Positions 7,785 through 17,184 of a stretch of 64,000 nt of DNA are shown here, one piece after another (position 1 is the stretch's first letter; every line of letters starts with the position of its first letter). The position numbers and the translations under genes were made by a program. Origin of the DNA: Streptomyces xiamenensis. Its GTDB lineage: Bacteria > Actinomycetota > Actinomycetes > Streptomycetales > Streptomycetaceae. The stretch spans positions 1,426,001 to 1,490,000 of the forward strand of contig NZ_CP009922.3 in NCBI RefSeq assembly GCF_000993785.3. Direction: 5' to 3'. A model generated the notes under the pieces. The model had not been told where the DNA came from, made no database searches, and worked only from the letters and a program-made list of their open reading frames with translations.

Positions 7785-8426
7785 ATGCGCACGCTGTACG
7801 TCGTCACCCACCCGGAGGCGACCCACCACGTCGAGAAAGTCGTCGGCGGGTGGCACGACTCCCACCTGACGCCCGCCGGCGTCCGCGCCGCCGGCTCCAT
7901 CGCCCAGGCGCTGCGGGCACAGGTCCCGGACGACGCCGAGGTGGAGCTGTACTCCTCGGACCTGCGGCGCACCGTCCGGACGGCCGAGGAGGTGGCGGAG
8001 GTGTTCGGCGTGCGGCCGGCCCTGGACCGCGATCTGCGGGAGAAGTCCTACGGTGAAGCGGGCGGAAGGCCGCAGGAGTGGCTGGACCGGCGGTTCGTCC
8101 CACCGCCCGCCGTCGGGGAACGGATGGACCACGACGAGGGCGTGGCGGGCGCGGAGACCAAGCTGGAATGGGCGCGGCGCCTGTACGCCGCACTGGACCG
8201 GATCCTGGCCCGCCCCTGCCGCCACCAGATCATCGTGACGCACGGCGGCTCCCTCACGTTCCTCGTCGCGGCCTGGATCAGGATGCCGATCGAGGCGGCC
8301 GGGTACGCCAGTTTCCGGGCGCCGTCCGGCAGCATCAGCACGCTGCGCGAGGACGACTTCTTCCACAACCGTCAGCTCGCCGTCCTCGGTGACACCCGCC
8401 ATCTTGACACCACCGGGGCCGGCTGA
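7785..8426 (+). CDS. Histidine phosphatase family protein
   Basis: 213 residues of the phosphoglycerate-mutase-like histidine phosphatase superfamily. The usual RHG is changed to THP ([11 protein letters not shown], residues 6-16). The second Arg motif [17 protein letters not shown] and the late His motif [13 protein letters not shown] are present. The T-H-P variant keeps the phosphorylated His but lacks the preceding Arg that helps bind phosphate, so substrate or activity may be atypical. The ATG follows GAAAGGA. Confidence 0.78.
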   Translation: MRTLYVVTHPEATHHVEKVVGGWHDSHLTPAGVRAAGSIAQALRAQVPDDAEVELYSSDLRRTVRTAEEVAEVFGVRPALDRDLREKSYGEAGGRPQEWLDRRFVPPPAVGERMDHDEGVAGAETKLEWARRLYAALDRILARPCRHQIIVTHGGSLTFLVAAWIRMPIEAAGYASFRAPSGSISTLREDDFFHNRQLAVLGDTRHLDTTGAG

Positions 8427-8494
8427 CGCGCCCTTCGCTCAGCACGAGGCGCGGAGGAACCGGCTGGGTTCCCGGCCGAGCGGGGTGGGCGCCG

Positions 8495-8863
8495 TCAGTC
8501 GACGGGGGCGACCCGGATCAGGTTGCCGTCCGGGTCCGCGACGACGAAGGTGCGTCCGAAGACCGTGTCGGCCGGCTCGCTGACCACCCGGACGCCCTTG
8601 GCCACCCACTGCTCGTACCGGCGGTCGATCGACTCGGGCGCGCCCGGCAGACAGAGACAGACCTCGCCCGTGCGCGGCGCCCGCGCGTTCAGGCCGCCGT
8701 CAGCCTGGCCGCTCCACAGGGCCAGGTCGGCGCCGTCCCCGAGGGAGAAGGAGATGTATCGGGGGGTCTCGAAGGTGGGTTTGAGCTCCAGGAGGTCGGC
8801 GTAGAAGCGGGCGGCTTCGGGCGCGTCGTCGACGTAGACGATGAAGGTGATCGAGGCAGGCAT
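8495..8863 (-). CDS. VOC-family (glyoxalase-like) protein
   Basis: 122-residue single-domain vicinal-oxygen-chelate protein: ITFIVYVDDAPEAARFYADL at the N-terminus and RTFVVADPDGNLIRVAPVD at the C-terminus, the paired beta-alpha-beta-beta-beta hallmarks. Family members are dioxygenases, isomerases or resistance proteins; metal ligands cannot be assigned with certainty. It is divergent from a WYL regulator, with a perfect palindrome between them, suggesting control by that regulator. Confidence 0.82.
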   Translation of the reverse strand: MPASITFIVYVDDAPEAARFYADLLELKPTFETPRYISFSLGDGADLALWSGQADGGLNARAPRTGEVCLCLPGAPESIDRRYEQWVAKGVRVVSEPADTVFGRTFVVADPDGNLIRVAPVD

Positions 8864-8920
8864 GAGGCGTTCCCTGGGTCGGTCGTTCTGAGTGGACGAC
8901 CGGAGCCTGCCGGTCATACC

Positions 8921-8935
8921 TGACGGATCCCGTCA
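8921..8935. promoter_or_regulatory. Palindromic operator candidate, VOC/WYL divergon
   Basis: TGACGG-ATC-CCGTCA is a perfect 6-bp inverted repeat with a 3-nt spacer, 25 bp before the WYL start and about 58 bp before the VOC start. Its position between divergent genes makes it the obvious candidate binding site for the WYL regulator. Confidence 0.45.
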
Positions 8936-8959
8936 CCTTTTCTGCGATGCTCGGATTCC

Positions 8960-9907
8960 GTGACCCCGGATCGTTTCTTCTCACTGCTGCTGGCCCTGCA
9001 ATCGCGGGAGGCCACGACCACCGCGGACCTGGCCGCCGAGTCCGGGGTGTCCGTGCGCACCGTGCTGCGGGATCTGCGCTGGCTCCAGGAGGCGGGCTTC
9101 CCGCTGCTCGTGCGGCGCGGCCGGTGGGGCGGGGTGACGCTGCTGCCCGGTGGCCCGCTGGACACCGCGCGGCTGACGCCGGAGGAGCGGGATCAGCTGG
9201 CGCTCCACGGACTGGACGACGCGCAGCGCGGGCAGCTGGGGGCGTCCGCCGACAGCAGCCGGGCGCGCCGCAAGATACGGGCGGCGCCGCGCCAGGCGGG
9301 GACCGGCGCGCTGCCGTTGAGTTCGCTCGTCACCACCGACAACAGGCCGTGGTTCTCCGGGGAGTCGGAAGGGCTGCCCCGGGCGGCGTTGGTGGACGCC
9401 CTGCGGCGCGGGGTGCGGCTGCGGATCAGCTACCGCCGCTCGGGGGAGCCTGAGCCCGCCTGGCGGGTGGTGGACCCCTACGGCCTGCTGGCCAAGGCCG
9501 GGAGGTGGTATCTGGTGGCCGACCGGGCCGGGCGTCCCCGGCTGTACGCGCTGGAGCGGCTCGTGGACTGGGAGCCGGTACGGGCGGCCCGGCGACTGCG
9601 TCCGGGCTCGGACCTGGCCGGGGTGGCGGCCGAGCTGACGGCGCACTGGGAGAACCCGGGCGGTTTCCCCATCCGGGCCGAGGTCGATACCGAACGGCTC
9701 GGTGTGGCCCGGCGCATGCTCGGCCGGCGGCTGGTGATCGGGGAGGCGGTCGCGGGCGGGCGGGTGAGCGTCACCGTCAACGGGCGGAACGTGGAGGATG
9801 TCCGGCTGCTCCTGCCGTTCGGCGGCAGTCTCACGGTGACCGGTCCGGCGCAGGCCCGGGAGCGGATGCGGGAACTCGCCGAGGAGATCCGCGCGGTGTA
9901 CGCGTAG
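8960..9907 (+). CDS. WYL-domain transcriptional regulator
   Basis: 315-residue HTH_11 plus WYL regulator. The N-terminal winged helix (residues 1-60) includes TTADLAAESGVSVRTVLRDL and RWLQEAGFPLL. The WYL core lies around residues 150-190, with RISYRRSG and GLLAKAGRWYLVADRAGRPR, and a C-terminal extension follows. WYL domains sense small ligands or nucleic acids. It is paired divergently with a VOC protein, and the same pairing recurs at 24.9-26.5 kb with unrelated flanks. Confidence 0.85.
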   Translation: MTPDRFFSLLLALQSREATTTADLAAESGVSVRTVLRDLRWLQEAGFPLLVRRGRWGGVTLLPGGPLDTARLTPEERDQLALHGLDDAQRGQLGASADSSRARRKIRAAPRQAGTGALPLSSLVTTDNRPWFSGESEGLPRAALVDALRRGVRLRISYRRSGEPEPAWRVVDPYGLLAKAGRWYLVADRAGRPRLYALERLVDWEPVRAARRLRPGSDLAGVAAELTAHWENPGGFPIRAEVDTERLGVARRMLGRRLVIGEAVAGGRVSVTVNGRNVEDVRLLLPFGGSLTVTGPAQARERMRELAEEIRAVYA

Positions 9908-9954
9908 GTGCCGCCCCGCTCTCCACTCCCCCGCCCAGGGATCGATGCCGGGGG

Positions 9955-10839
9955 TCAGCCCTCGGCGGCCGGGGGCTCGAAGCTCGCGAAGTAGGAGGCG
10001 GCCATGTCCTCGGCCGCGTGGCCCTGTGCCGCCGCCCGCCGGAAGCGCTCCGCGCCCGCCGCCGTCGCGTCCAGCAGGACCCCGGCCTCCTGGCCCGCCG
10101 CCACGATGAGCCGGGCGTCCTTCTCGGCAGTGTCCACGGCGAAGCTGGGCGGGGTCAGTGAGCGGGTGCGCACCGCCGTCGATTTCGCCCGCAGGTAGCC
10201 CATGTCCAGGCTGCCGCCCGCGATGGCGTCGAGGAACTGGTCGAAGTTGACGCCCAGGCCCTCTGCCAGGGCGAGCGTCTCGGCCGCGCCGTGGGTGACG
10301 GCCAGCACCCAGGTGTTGCAGACCAGCTTCAGCCGGGTGGCCTGGCCGGGGCGTTCGCCCACCCACACGATGCGGGAGCCGACCGCGTCCAGCACCGGCT
10401 CGATCCGTTCCCACACCTCGGTGGGTCCGGCGATCAGGGTGGTCAGCTCACCGGCCTCCGCCGGGGCCCTGGTGCCCAGCACCGGGGCGTCCACAAAGGT
10501 CAGCCCCCGCTCCCGCGCCAGGTCCAGGAGAAGGGGCAGGGAGTCGGTGCCGGCGGTGGTGGACTGGAGCCACACGGTGCCCTCGGCGAGGCCGTCCGCC
10601 GCCGCCCGCATCGCGTCCAGGGTGGCCGGTCCGTCGTACAGCATGGTCAGCACGGTGTCCGCGCCGGCTACCGCATCCGCCGGATTTTCGGCGACCCGGG
10701 CGCCGTCGGCCGCCAGGGGTTCTGCCTTGGCCCGGGTGCGGTTCCACACCCGTACGTCGTGGCCGGCCCGGCACAGGTTGCGGGCCATGGCGGCGCCCAT
10801 GATGCCGGTGCCGAGGACCGCGACGGAGCGGCGCGTCAT
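9955..10839 (-). CDS. NAD(P)-dependent beta-hydroxyacid dehydrogenase
   Basis: 294 residues of the 3-hydroxyisobutyrate/6-phosphogluconate dehydrogenase family. The Rossmann motif VAVLGTGIMGAAMARNL starts at residue 5. The substrate loop is present (DAPVLGTRAPAEAGELTTLI) and the catalytic-Lys helix reads RLKLVCNTWVLAV. Members oxidise beta-hydroxyacids or reduce imines and glyoxylate. The ATG at 10839 is only 2 nt beyond the DUF3145 stop, so the pair is an operon. Confidence 0.83.
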   Translation of the reverse strand: MTRRSVAVLGTGIMGAAMARNLCRAGHDVRVWNRTRAKAEPLAADGARVAENPADAVAGADTVLTMLYDGPATLDAMRAAADGLAEGTVWLQSTTAGTDSLPLLLDLARERGLTFVDAPVLGTRAPAEAGELTTLIAGPTEVWERIEPVLDAVGSRIVWVGERPGQATRLKLVCNTWVLAVTHGAAETLALAEGLGVNFDQFLDAIAGGSLDMGYLRAKSTAVRTRSLTPPSFAVDTAEKDARLIVAAGQEAGVLLDATAAGAERFRRAAAQGHAAEDMAASYFASFEPPAAEG

Positions 10840-10841
10840 GA

Positions 10842-11336
10842 TCAGACCACCTGGTGGAGCCAGCGGACGGGGGCGCCCTCGCCCGCGTACCGGAACGGTT
10901 CGAGTTCGTCGTCCCACGGCTTGCCCAGCAGGCGGGTGATCTCCATGTGCAGGTCGCTCTCGCCGCGCGCGGCGCGCGCGGTGGCGGCGCGCAGCCGGTC
11001 CTCGGGGATCATGATGTCGCCGTGGATACCGGTCACCGCGTGGTAGATGCCCAGCTCAGGGGTGCAGCTGTAGCGTTCGCCCTCCGCAGACTGGGAGGGG
11101 TCGCTGGTGACCTCGAAGCGCAACAGATGCCAGCCGCGCAGGGCGGAGGCGAGTTGGGAGGCAGTGCCGGGGGCGCCCTGCCAGGAGAGTTCGGCGCGCC
11201 AGGTGCCGGGGGACGCGGGCTGTCTGATCCAGTCGAGGGACACCCGACTGCCCAGGACTCCCGCCACGGCCCACTCGATGTGCGGACACAACGCGCGCGG
11301 CGCGGAGTGTACGTACAGGACTCCTCGTGTGGTCAT
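10842..11336 (-). CDS. DUF3145 family protein
   Basis: 164-residue conserved actinobacterial protein (RGVLYVHSAPRALCPHIEWA at the start, CTPELGIYHAVTGIHGDIM, KPWDDELEPFRYAGEG and a terminal VRWLHQVV). Full-length match to the DUF3145 family as I know it; function unknown. I chose the ATG at 11336 with AGGAC upstream; the longer frame begins in AT-rich promoter-like DNA. It leads a two-gene unit with the dehydrogenase. Confidence 0.85.
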   Translation of the reverse strand: MTTRGVLYVHSAPRALCPHIEWAVAGVLGSRVSLDWIRQPASPGTWRAELSWQGAPGTASQLASALRGWHLLRFEVTSDPSQSAEGERYSCTPELGIYHAVTGIHGDIMIPEDRLRAATARAARGESDLHMEITRLLGKPWDDELEPFRYAGEGAPVRWLHQVV

Positions 11337-11578
11337 CGGGTCCTCCAGGTCTTTCCTACCAGCGCCCACACCCCCACGTACCGCGCACGAACAGTAAACA
11401 CCATGGAGATCATTTCTCGCCAAAATGGACAGCGTGTGACATGAGGTCATGTCTTTTACGCTGGATGAAGGGCCCGATCCCACTCGCCGTCCAGTGCCTG
11501 GACCCAAGCTACCGCGCGGCGGTGGCCCCGGGCCCCGCCGCAGTGCCAGCGCACCATGACTCAAGGGCAGGGAACTGA

Positions 11579-12469
11579 ATGCCGGTCAGCCGCCCCATCC
11601 TCGCCTCGACGCTCGCCGCCGCCGCCTCGCTGGCGCTGGTGGCCGGGTGTACGTCGACCCCCGCCGGTTCCGAGCCCGAGTCCGTGAACGCGACGGACGA
11701 GGCGGGGGTCCCTGCCGCCCCGCCGTGGAACACCAGCCCGGCGTCGGTGGCGGCGATCGGGGATTCCATCACCCGGGCCTTCGACGCCTGCGGGGTGCTG
11801 GCCGACTGTCCCGAGGTGTCCTGGGCGACCGGGACGGACCCTGAGGTGGCCTCGCTCGCGCATCAGCTGATCGGGGACCCCGAGCTGCTGGCCACCCGCT
11901 CGTGGAACCTGGCCGAGTCGGGGGCGCGGGCGTCCGACCTGCCGGCCCAGGCGCGGGCGGTCACGGCGCACGATCCGGAGCTGGTGACGATCATGGTCGG
12001 CGGCAATGACGCGTGCGCCCCCGATCTCGCCTCGATGACGGACACCGAGGACTTCCGCGCGGACATCGAGCGGGCGGTGGAGATCGTCCGGGAGTCGCTG
12101 CCGGACACCCAGATCTATGTGTCGAGCGTGCCGGATCTGCTGCGGCTGTGGGAGGAGGGCAGTACGTCGGCGCTGGCCCGCACGGTGTGGGGGGTGGCGG
12201 ACGTGTGCCCGTCGATGCTGGCCGATCCGGTGGCCGTCACGCCGGAGGCGACGGAGCGGCGGGACGCGGTGCGCGAGCGGGTGGAGGAGTTCAACGCGGT
12301 GCTGGAGTCGGTGTGCGCCGCCGACGCGCTGTGCCGGTACGACGGCGGGGCGGTCTTCGGGTATCAGTTCACGGCGGACGATCTGAGCAAGTGGGACTGG
12401 TTCCACCCGAACGCGCGGGGGCAGGCCGCGCTGGCCGCGCTGGCGTATGAGCAGATCAGCATGGAGTAG
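11579..12469 (+). CDS. SGNH/GDSL-type hydrolase lipoprotein
   Basis: 296 residues. A lipoprotein signal peptide with lipobox LVAGC puts the lipidated Cys at about residue 24, so the enzyme should sit on the outer face of the membrane. SGNH blocks are visible: AAIGDSITRAFDA (block I Ser), SGARASDLPAQ, VGGNDAC (block III Asn) and DWFHPNARGQ with the catalytic Asp/His. These enzymes hydrolyse lipids or carbohydrate esters; the substrate is not evident. It precedes, but is probably not part of, the sugar operon. Confidence 0.85.
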   Translation: MPVSRPILASTLAAAASLALVAGCTSTPAGSEPESVNATDEAGVPAAPPWNTSPASVAAIGDSITRAFDACGVLADCPEVSWATGTDPEVASLAHQLIGDPELLATRSWNLAESGARASDLPAQARAVTAHDPELVTIMVGGNDACAPDLASMTDTEDFRADIERAVEIVRESLPDTQIYVSSVPDLLRLWEEGSTSALARTVWGVADVCPSMLADPVAVTPEATERRDAVRERVEEFNAVLESVCAADALCRYDGGAVFGYQFTADDLSKWDWFHPNARGQAALAALAYEQISME

Positions 12470-12499
12470 GGCTCGTCGGTGCCGAATGGGGCCAAGTTA

Positions 12500-12529
12500 T
12501 TGACACGGCGGCTTGGCTCTCATTACGTT
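12500..12529 (+). promoter_or_regulatory. Predicted sigma70-type promoter of the sugar operon
   Basis: TTGACA (12500-12505) and TACGTT (12524-12529), 18 bp apart. Transcription should begin near 12536, directly in front of the TCGAACA repeats. Confidence 0.5.
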
Positions 12530-12540
12530 CACGCCAGCAT

Positions 12541-12567
12541 TTCGAACAGCTGTCGAAATATCGAACA
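12541..12567. promoter_or_regulatory. Operator candidate (TCGAACA repeats)
   Basis: Contains TTCGAACA (12541-12548) and GTCGAAATATCGAACA (12552-12567), just downstream of the predicted start point. Closely related 16-mers occur before the U32-like gene (14845), the arabinofuranosidase (32542) and the IclR gene (35704). Repression by that IclR protein is my inference. Confidence 0.5.
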
Positions 12568-12588
12568 AGTGAGAGGCTGGCTGTCCCC

Positions 12589-13752
12589 GTGCGCATCACC
12601 GGAATCAGTACGCATGTCGTCGGTACCCCCTGGCGGAACCTCACATACGTCCAGGTGCACACCGACGAGGGGCTGACCGGCGTCGGCGAGACCCGGATGC
12701 TGGGCCGCACCGACGCCCTCATCGGCTACCTCCGGGAGGCGGAGGTCAACCACATCAAGGGCTCCGACCCGTTCGCCGTGGAGGACCTGGTCCGCCGCAT
12801 GAAGTACGGCGACTACGGGCGGGCCGGGGAGATCGTCATGTCGGCGATCGCCTGTGTGGAGACCGCCTGCTGGGACATCAAGGGCAAGGCCCTGGGCGTA
12901 CCGGTGTGGCAGCTGCTGGGCGGCCGGGCGAACGCCTCCGACAACCGGATCAAGGCGTACGCGAACGGCTGGTACACCGTCGAGCGCACCCCCGAGGCCT
13001 TCCACCGGGCCGCCGAGGCCGTCGTGGCCCGCGGCTACCAGGCGCTGAAGCTGGACCCGTTCGGCACCGGCAACTTCGAGCTGGACCACGCCGAGACCGT
13101 GCGCTCGCTCTCCCTGGTCGAGGCGGTGCGGGACGCGATCGGCCCCGAGCGCGAGCTGCTGCTGGAGATGCACGGCCGCTTCTCCCCCGCCACCGCCATC
13201 CGGCTGGCCAAGGACCTGGAGGAGTTCGCGCCGTCCTGGCTGGAGGAGCCGGTGCCGCCGGAGAACCTCAAGGCGCTGGCCAAGGTCGCCGCAAAGACGA
13301 CCCTGCCGATCGCCACCGGTGAGCGCATCCACGACCGGATCGAGTTCCGCGAGCTGTTCGAGTCCCAGGCCGCCGACATCATCCAGCCGGACCTCGGGCA
13401 CCTGGGCGGCATCTCCGAGATGCGCAAGCTCGCCGCGACCGCCGAGACCCACTACGTGCTGATCGCCCCGCACAACGTCGGCGGCTCGGTGCTCACCGCG
13501 GCCAGCCTCCAGCTGGCGGGCTGCACCCCCAACTTCAAGATCCTCGAACACTTCAACGACTTCGCGGACGCCGAGATCAAGAAGGTCGTCAAGGGGGCGC
13601 CCGAGGTGGTCGACGGGTACTTCACCCTCTCCGAGGAGCCGGGGCTCGGCGTGGAGCTGGACACCGACGCCGCCGCCGAGTTCCCGCAGCAGCAGGCCCG
13701 GTTCGACCTGTGGGCCGAGGGCTGGGAGAAGCGGGAGGGGACGAACAAGTGA
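12589..13752 (+). CDS. Enolase-superfamily sugar-acid dehydratase (MR/MLE-like)
   Basis: 387 residues, full length for mandelate racemase/muconate lactonizing enzyme relatives. The N-terminal capping domain includes GLTGVGETRM. In the barrel, candidate metal ligands are Glu of LLLEMHGRF (about 192), Glu of SWLEEPVPPE (about 217) and Glu of TGERIHDR (about 244). A general-base His lies in IAPHNVGG (about 293) and another His follows the first ligand, as in galactonate-type dehydratases. It probably dehydrates an aldonic acid to a 2-keto-3-deoxy acid. First gene of the operon; its stop overlaps the dehydrogenase start. Confidence 0.78.
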   Translation: MRITGISTHVVGTPWRNLTYVQVHTDEGLTGVGETRMLGRTDALIGYLREAEVNHIKGSDPFAVEDLVRRMKYGDYGRAGEIVMSAIACVETACWDIKGKALGVPVWQLLGGRANASDNRIKAYANGWYTVERTPEAFHRAAEAVVARGYQALKLDPFGTGNFELDHAETVRSLSLVEAVRDAIGPERELLLEMHGRFSPATAIRLAKDLEEFAPSWLEEPVPPENLKALAKVAAKTTLPIATGERIHDRIEFRELFESQAADIIQPDLGHLGGISEMRKLAATAETHYVLIAPHNVGGSVLTAASLQLAGCTPNFKILEHFNDFADAEIKKVVKGAPEVVDGYFTLSEEPGLGVELDTDAAAEFPQQQARFDLWAEGWEKREGTNK

Positions 13753-14774
13753 CGCGCGGCAGCACGGCGCGCTCCGTCCTGATCGAGGAGCCGGGGCGGC
13801 ACCGGCTGGTGACGGGGCCGCCCGCCGAGCCGGGCCCGGGCGAGGTGCGGGTGGCGGTGCGTGCCGCCGGGATCTGCGCCAGCGACCGCGAGGTGTACGA
13901 GGGCACGCGCGCGCCCGGCTATGTGCGCTACCCGATCGTGCCGGGGCATGAGTGGGCGGGCACGATCGAGGCGGTCGGCGAGGGCGTCGACCCCTCGCTG
14001 ATCGGGCGCGGGACGGTCGCCGAGGGGTTCCGGGCGTGCGGGATGTGCGAGCGCTGCCGCACCGGGCAGACGAGCCTGTGCACGGCCGGGTACGAGGAGA
14101 CCGGCTTCACGCGGCCGGGCGCCTTCGCGGACACCGTGGTCGTACCGGCCCGGCTGCTGCACCCGCTGCCCGACGGCGTGGACCTGAGCGCCGCCGCGCT
14201 GCTGGAGCCGGCCGCCGTGGTGGCCGCCGCCGTGCTCGCCGCCCCGCCCAGCCCCGGCGAGCGGGTCGCGGTGGTCGGCGCCGGCACGCTGGGGCTGCTG
14301 GCCGTCCAGTTCCTGGCCGCCTCCTCCCCCGGCGAACTGCTGGCCATCGACCCCAGGAAGCGTCCGCTGGAGCAGGCCGCGGCGTTCGGCGCGACCGCCA
14401 CGGTCACCCCGGACGCGGCGAACGCCCTGCACGGGCGCTACGACCTGGTGATCGAGACGGCGGGGGCGCCGACCACCGCCCGGGACGCCACGCTGCTGGC
14501 GCGGCGCGGCGGGCGGGTGGTGCTGACCGGGATGCCGGAGGCCGGGGCGGTGGGCATCGATCCGGTGCATCTGTCGGTCTCCCAGCTGACCGTCTCCTCG
14601 GTGTTCGGCGCGACGCCCGCCGCCTGGAGCTACGCGGTGCGGGCGTTCGGTGGCGGGCTGCTGCGCCCGGCGGACCTGATCACCCATCAACTGCCCCTGG
14701 AATCCTTCGGCGAAGCGATCGAACTCGTCGGTAGCGGAGACCCGGAGGTGGGCAAGGTGTTGTTGACGCCCTAG
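13749..14774 (+). CDS. Zinc-dependent alcohol/sugar dehydrogenase
   Basis: 341-residue medium-chain dehydrogenase. Catalytic-zinc region ICASDREVYEGT and GHEWAGTIEAVG (His-Glu); structural zinc cysteines CGMCERCRTGQTSLC; NAD(P) motif VAVVGAGTLGLLA. The GTG start overlaps the dehydratase stop (GTGA), so the two are made together. It probably oxidises the sugar or a pathway alcohol ahead of lactonase and dehydratase; the exact substrate is not determined by sequence. Confidence 0.82.
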   Translation: MTRGSTARSVLIEEPGRHRLVTGPPAEPGPGEVRVAVRAAGICASDREVYEGTRAPGYVRYPIVPGHEWAGTIEAVGEGVDPSLIGRGTVAEGFRACGMCERCRTGQTSLCTAGYEETGFTRPGAFADTVVVPARLLHPLPDGVDLSAAALLEPAAVVAAAVLAAPPSPGERVAVVGAGTLGLLAVQFLAASSPGELLAIDPRKRPLEQAAAFGATATVTPDAANALHGRYDLVIETAGAPTTARDATLLARRGGRVVLTGMPEAGAVGIDPVHLSVSQLTVSSVFGATPAAWSYAVRAFGGGLLRPADLITHQLPLESFGEAIELVGSGDPEVGKVLLTP

Positions 14775-14844
14775 CCGGCCGCCGGTGCCGCACCGCCCCG
14801 TGCCGGGGAGTCGTGTGACCGCCCGCCATCCCGTCCGAACCACG

Positions 14845-14860
14845 TACGACATATCGAACA
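14845..14860. promoter_or_regulatory. Operator-like TCGAACA site before U32-like gene
   Basis: TACGACATATCGAACA matches the site at 12552-12567 at 13 of 16 positions. It lies 19 bp before the GTG start of the next gene in a 104-bp gap, suggesting an internal regulated promoter. Confidence 0.45.
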
Positions 14861-14878
14861 AACCCTTACAGGAGCATC

Positions 14879-15862
14879 GTGTCTGAGTCAGCCGCCGCCC
14901 TTCCGCACCGCCCGGGCGAGGCCGCCCTGGCCTCGCTCGGCCACGCCATACCGGCCGGCGACACCGCCGACTCCTCCCCGCACGCCTTCCCCGACGGTGG
15001 CCGCTGGCGCACCGAGGTGCCCTCGGTCGAGGGCCCCGAGGCCCTGCACACCGTCCTGAAAGAGGCCGCCCAGCTGGGCGTGCCGGTCCACCGTGTCAGC
15101 CAGGGCAGCGGCGTGTGGATGCTCACCGACGCCGAGATCACCGAGATGGTGGACACCGCCGCGCGGGCCGGGGTGGAGCTGTGCCTGTTCACCGGGCCGC
15201 GCGGCACCTGGGACATCGGGGCAGGTACCCGTACCGCCTCGGGCGGCGGCGGGCTGCGGGCCCGCGGCCAGTCCGCCGTCGCCGGCTGCGTGGAGGACGC
15301 CCTGCGCGCCGCCGCGCTGGGCGTGCGCTGCCTGCTGGTGGCGGACGAGGGCGTGCTGTGGGTGCTGCACCAGCTGCGCGAGCGCGGCGACCTGCCGGCC
15401 GACACCACCTTCAAGGTGTCCGCGCTGATCGGCCCGGTGAACCCGGCGGCCGTCTCCGTCCACGAGGGGCTCGGCGGCGACTCCATCAACATCCCCTCGG
15501 ACCTGACGCTGGAGCACCTCACCGAGATCCGCCGGGTCAGCCGGGTCCCGCTCGACTTCTACCTGGAGGCGCCCGACGATCTGGGCGGCTACGTCCGGAT
15601 GCACGAGATCGCGGAGCTGATCCGGCGCGGAGCGCCCATCTATCTGAAGTTCGGGCTCAGCAAGGCGCCCGGCATCTACCCGTTCGGCGGGCACCTGCGG
15701 GACCTGGCGCTGGAAACGGCGCGGGAACGGGTACGGCGCGGACGGCTCGCCCTGGACCTGCTCGCCCGGCTCGGCGGGGGCGAGAGCGGCACCGACACGA
15801 TGTCGCCGCTCGGTTCACGGCTTCCGGGCGCGCTCAACCGCTTCCCCATTCCGGCGAGCTGA
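14879..15862 (+). CDS. Peptidase U32-like TIM-barrel protein of sugar cluster
   Basis: 327 residues. Regular beta-alpha repeats look like a TIM barrel: VELCLFTGPRG, GVRCLLVADEGVLWVL, FKVSALIGPVNP, INIPSDLTLEHL, VPLDFYLEAPDDLGGY, APIYLKFGL. It resembles barrels annotated as U32-type peptidase, but I see no peptidase motif, and the context is sugar-acid catabolism. A carbohydrate role, for instance cleavage of a keto-deoxy acid, is conceivable but unproven. GTG start with AGGAG upstream. The C-terminal 40 residues are Arg/Gly-rich and probably disordered. Confidence 0.6.
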   Translation: MSESAAALPHRPGEAALASLGHAIPAGDTADSSPHAFPDGGRWRTEVPSVEGPEALHTVLKEAAQLGVPVHRVSQGSGVWMLTDAEITEMVDTAARAGVELCLFTGPRGTWDIGAGTRTASGGGGLRARGQSAVAGCVEDALRAAALGVRCLLVADEGVLWVLHQLRERGDLPADTTFKVSALIGPVNPAAVSVHEGLGGDSINIPSDLTLEHLTEIRRVSRVPLDFYLEAPDDLGGYVRMHEIAELIRRGAPIYLKFGLSKAPGIYPFGGHLRDLALETARERVRRGRLALDLLARLGGGESGTDTMSPLGSRLPGALNRFPIPAS

Positions 15863-16012
15863 CGGAGAATCAGCCGGCCAGCACCACCACCACAACCGAA
15901 CAACTTCCCTCACCGAACACCGCCAGGAACAGCGCCACCTGCACGACTCGCACCACGCACCACCGCACAGACAAGGCACCGCACCACCGAGTCGAGAGGA
16001 CGTGACCCCGTC

Positions 16013-17140
16013 ATGTCTCGCGCACGAGCCGCAACACGCGTCACCACCGCCACCGGCGCCGCCCTCGCCCTCACCCTGCTCCTGGCCGCCTGCGGCCAGG
16101 ACTCCAACCGGGGTGGGGGCGGCGGCGGTGACCGGGATCCCGAGGCCGAGGGCGGCACCATCGGGATCGCGATGCCCACCAAGTCGTCCGAACGCTGGGT
16201 CGCGGACGGCAACAACATGGTCCAGCAGTTCGAGGACGCCGGTTACGACACGGTCCTCCAGTACGGCGAGAACCGGGTCGAGAACCAGGTCTCGCAGATC
16301 GAGAACATGATCTCCCAGCAGGTCGACCTGCTGGTGATCGCCGCCATCGACGGCAGCGCGATGACCAACGTGCTCCAGCAGGCCCACGACGCCGGGATAC
16401 CCGTCGTCTCCTACGACCGGCTGCTGCTGGGCAGCGAATACGTCGAGTACTACGCCTCCTTCGACAACGAGCGGGTCGGCCGGCTCCAGGGCGAGTACAT
16501 CGTCGAGGCCCTCGGCCTGGCCGACGGCAGCGAGGAAGGCCCCTTCAACATCGAGCTGTTCGCCGGCTCCTCGGACGACAACAACACCCAGTACTTCTTC
16601 CAGGGCGCCATGGACGTGCTCCAGCCCTACCTGGACAGCGGACAGCTGGTGGTCCGCAGCGGGCAGACCAAGCTCAGCCAGATCACCACCGCGGCCTGGG
16701 ACGGCGGCCGCGCGCAGAGCCGGATGGACGACCTGCTGACCGCGCACTACTCCGGCCAGCGGCTGGACGCCGTGCTGTCCCCCTACGACGGCATCTCCAT
16801 CGGCATCCTGTCCTCCCTCAAGAGCATCGGCTACGGCTCGGGCAACCAGCCCTTCCCGGTCATCACCGGGCAGGACGCCGAACTGGCCTCGATCAAGTCC
16901 ATCATCGACGGTGAGCAGACCCAGACCGTCTACAAGGACACCCGCGAACTGGCCCGGCAGGCCGTGGCGATGAGCGACGCGCTGCTGACCGGCGGCGAGG
17001 CGGAGGTCAACGACACCGAGAGCTACGACAACGGTGTCAAGGTCGTGCCCGCCTACCTGCTGGACCCGGTGAGCATGGACATCACCAACTACCAGATCCT
17101 CATCGACGAGGGCTACTACAAGGAATCGGACCTCGGCTGA
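16013..17140 (+). CDS. chvE: Sugar ABC transporter substrate-binding lipoprotein (ChvE-like)
   Basis: 375 residues. Lipoprotein signal with lipobox LLAAC (Cys near residue 26), then a Gly-rich linker and a type I periplasmic-binding fold: [82 protein letters not shown]. The match is to the multiple-monosaccharide ChvE/GguAB transporter type, which takes galactose, arabinose, glucose or xylose. Next to an arabinofuranosidase regulon, L-arabinose is my favoured ligand. It is followed directly by the ATPase and permease genes. Confidence 0.85.
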   Translation: MSRARAATRVTTATGAALALTLLLAACGQDSNRGGGGGGDRDPEAEGGTIGIAMPTKSSERWVADGNNMVQQFEDAGYDTVLQYGENRVENQVSQIENMISQQVDLLVIAAIDGSAMTNVLQQAHDAGIPVVSYDRLLLGSEYVEYYASFDNERVGRLQGEYIVEALGLADGSEEGPFNIELFAGSSDDNNTQYFFQGAMDVLQPYLDSGQLVVRSGQTKLSQITTAAWDGGRAQSRMDDLLTAHYSGQRLDAVLSPYDGISIGILSSLKSIGYGSGNQPFPVITGQDAELASIKSIIDGEQTQTVYKDTRELARQAVAMSDALLTGGEAEVNDTESYDNGVKVVPAYLLDPVSMDITNYQILIDEGYYKESDLG

Positions 17141-17184
17141 GCGGCGAGGCGGACGGAGGCAGACGGAAGCACGGGAGCGACGTC

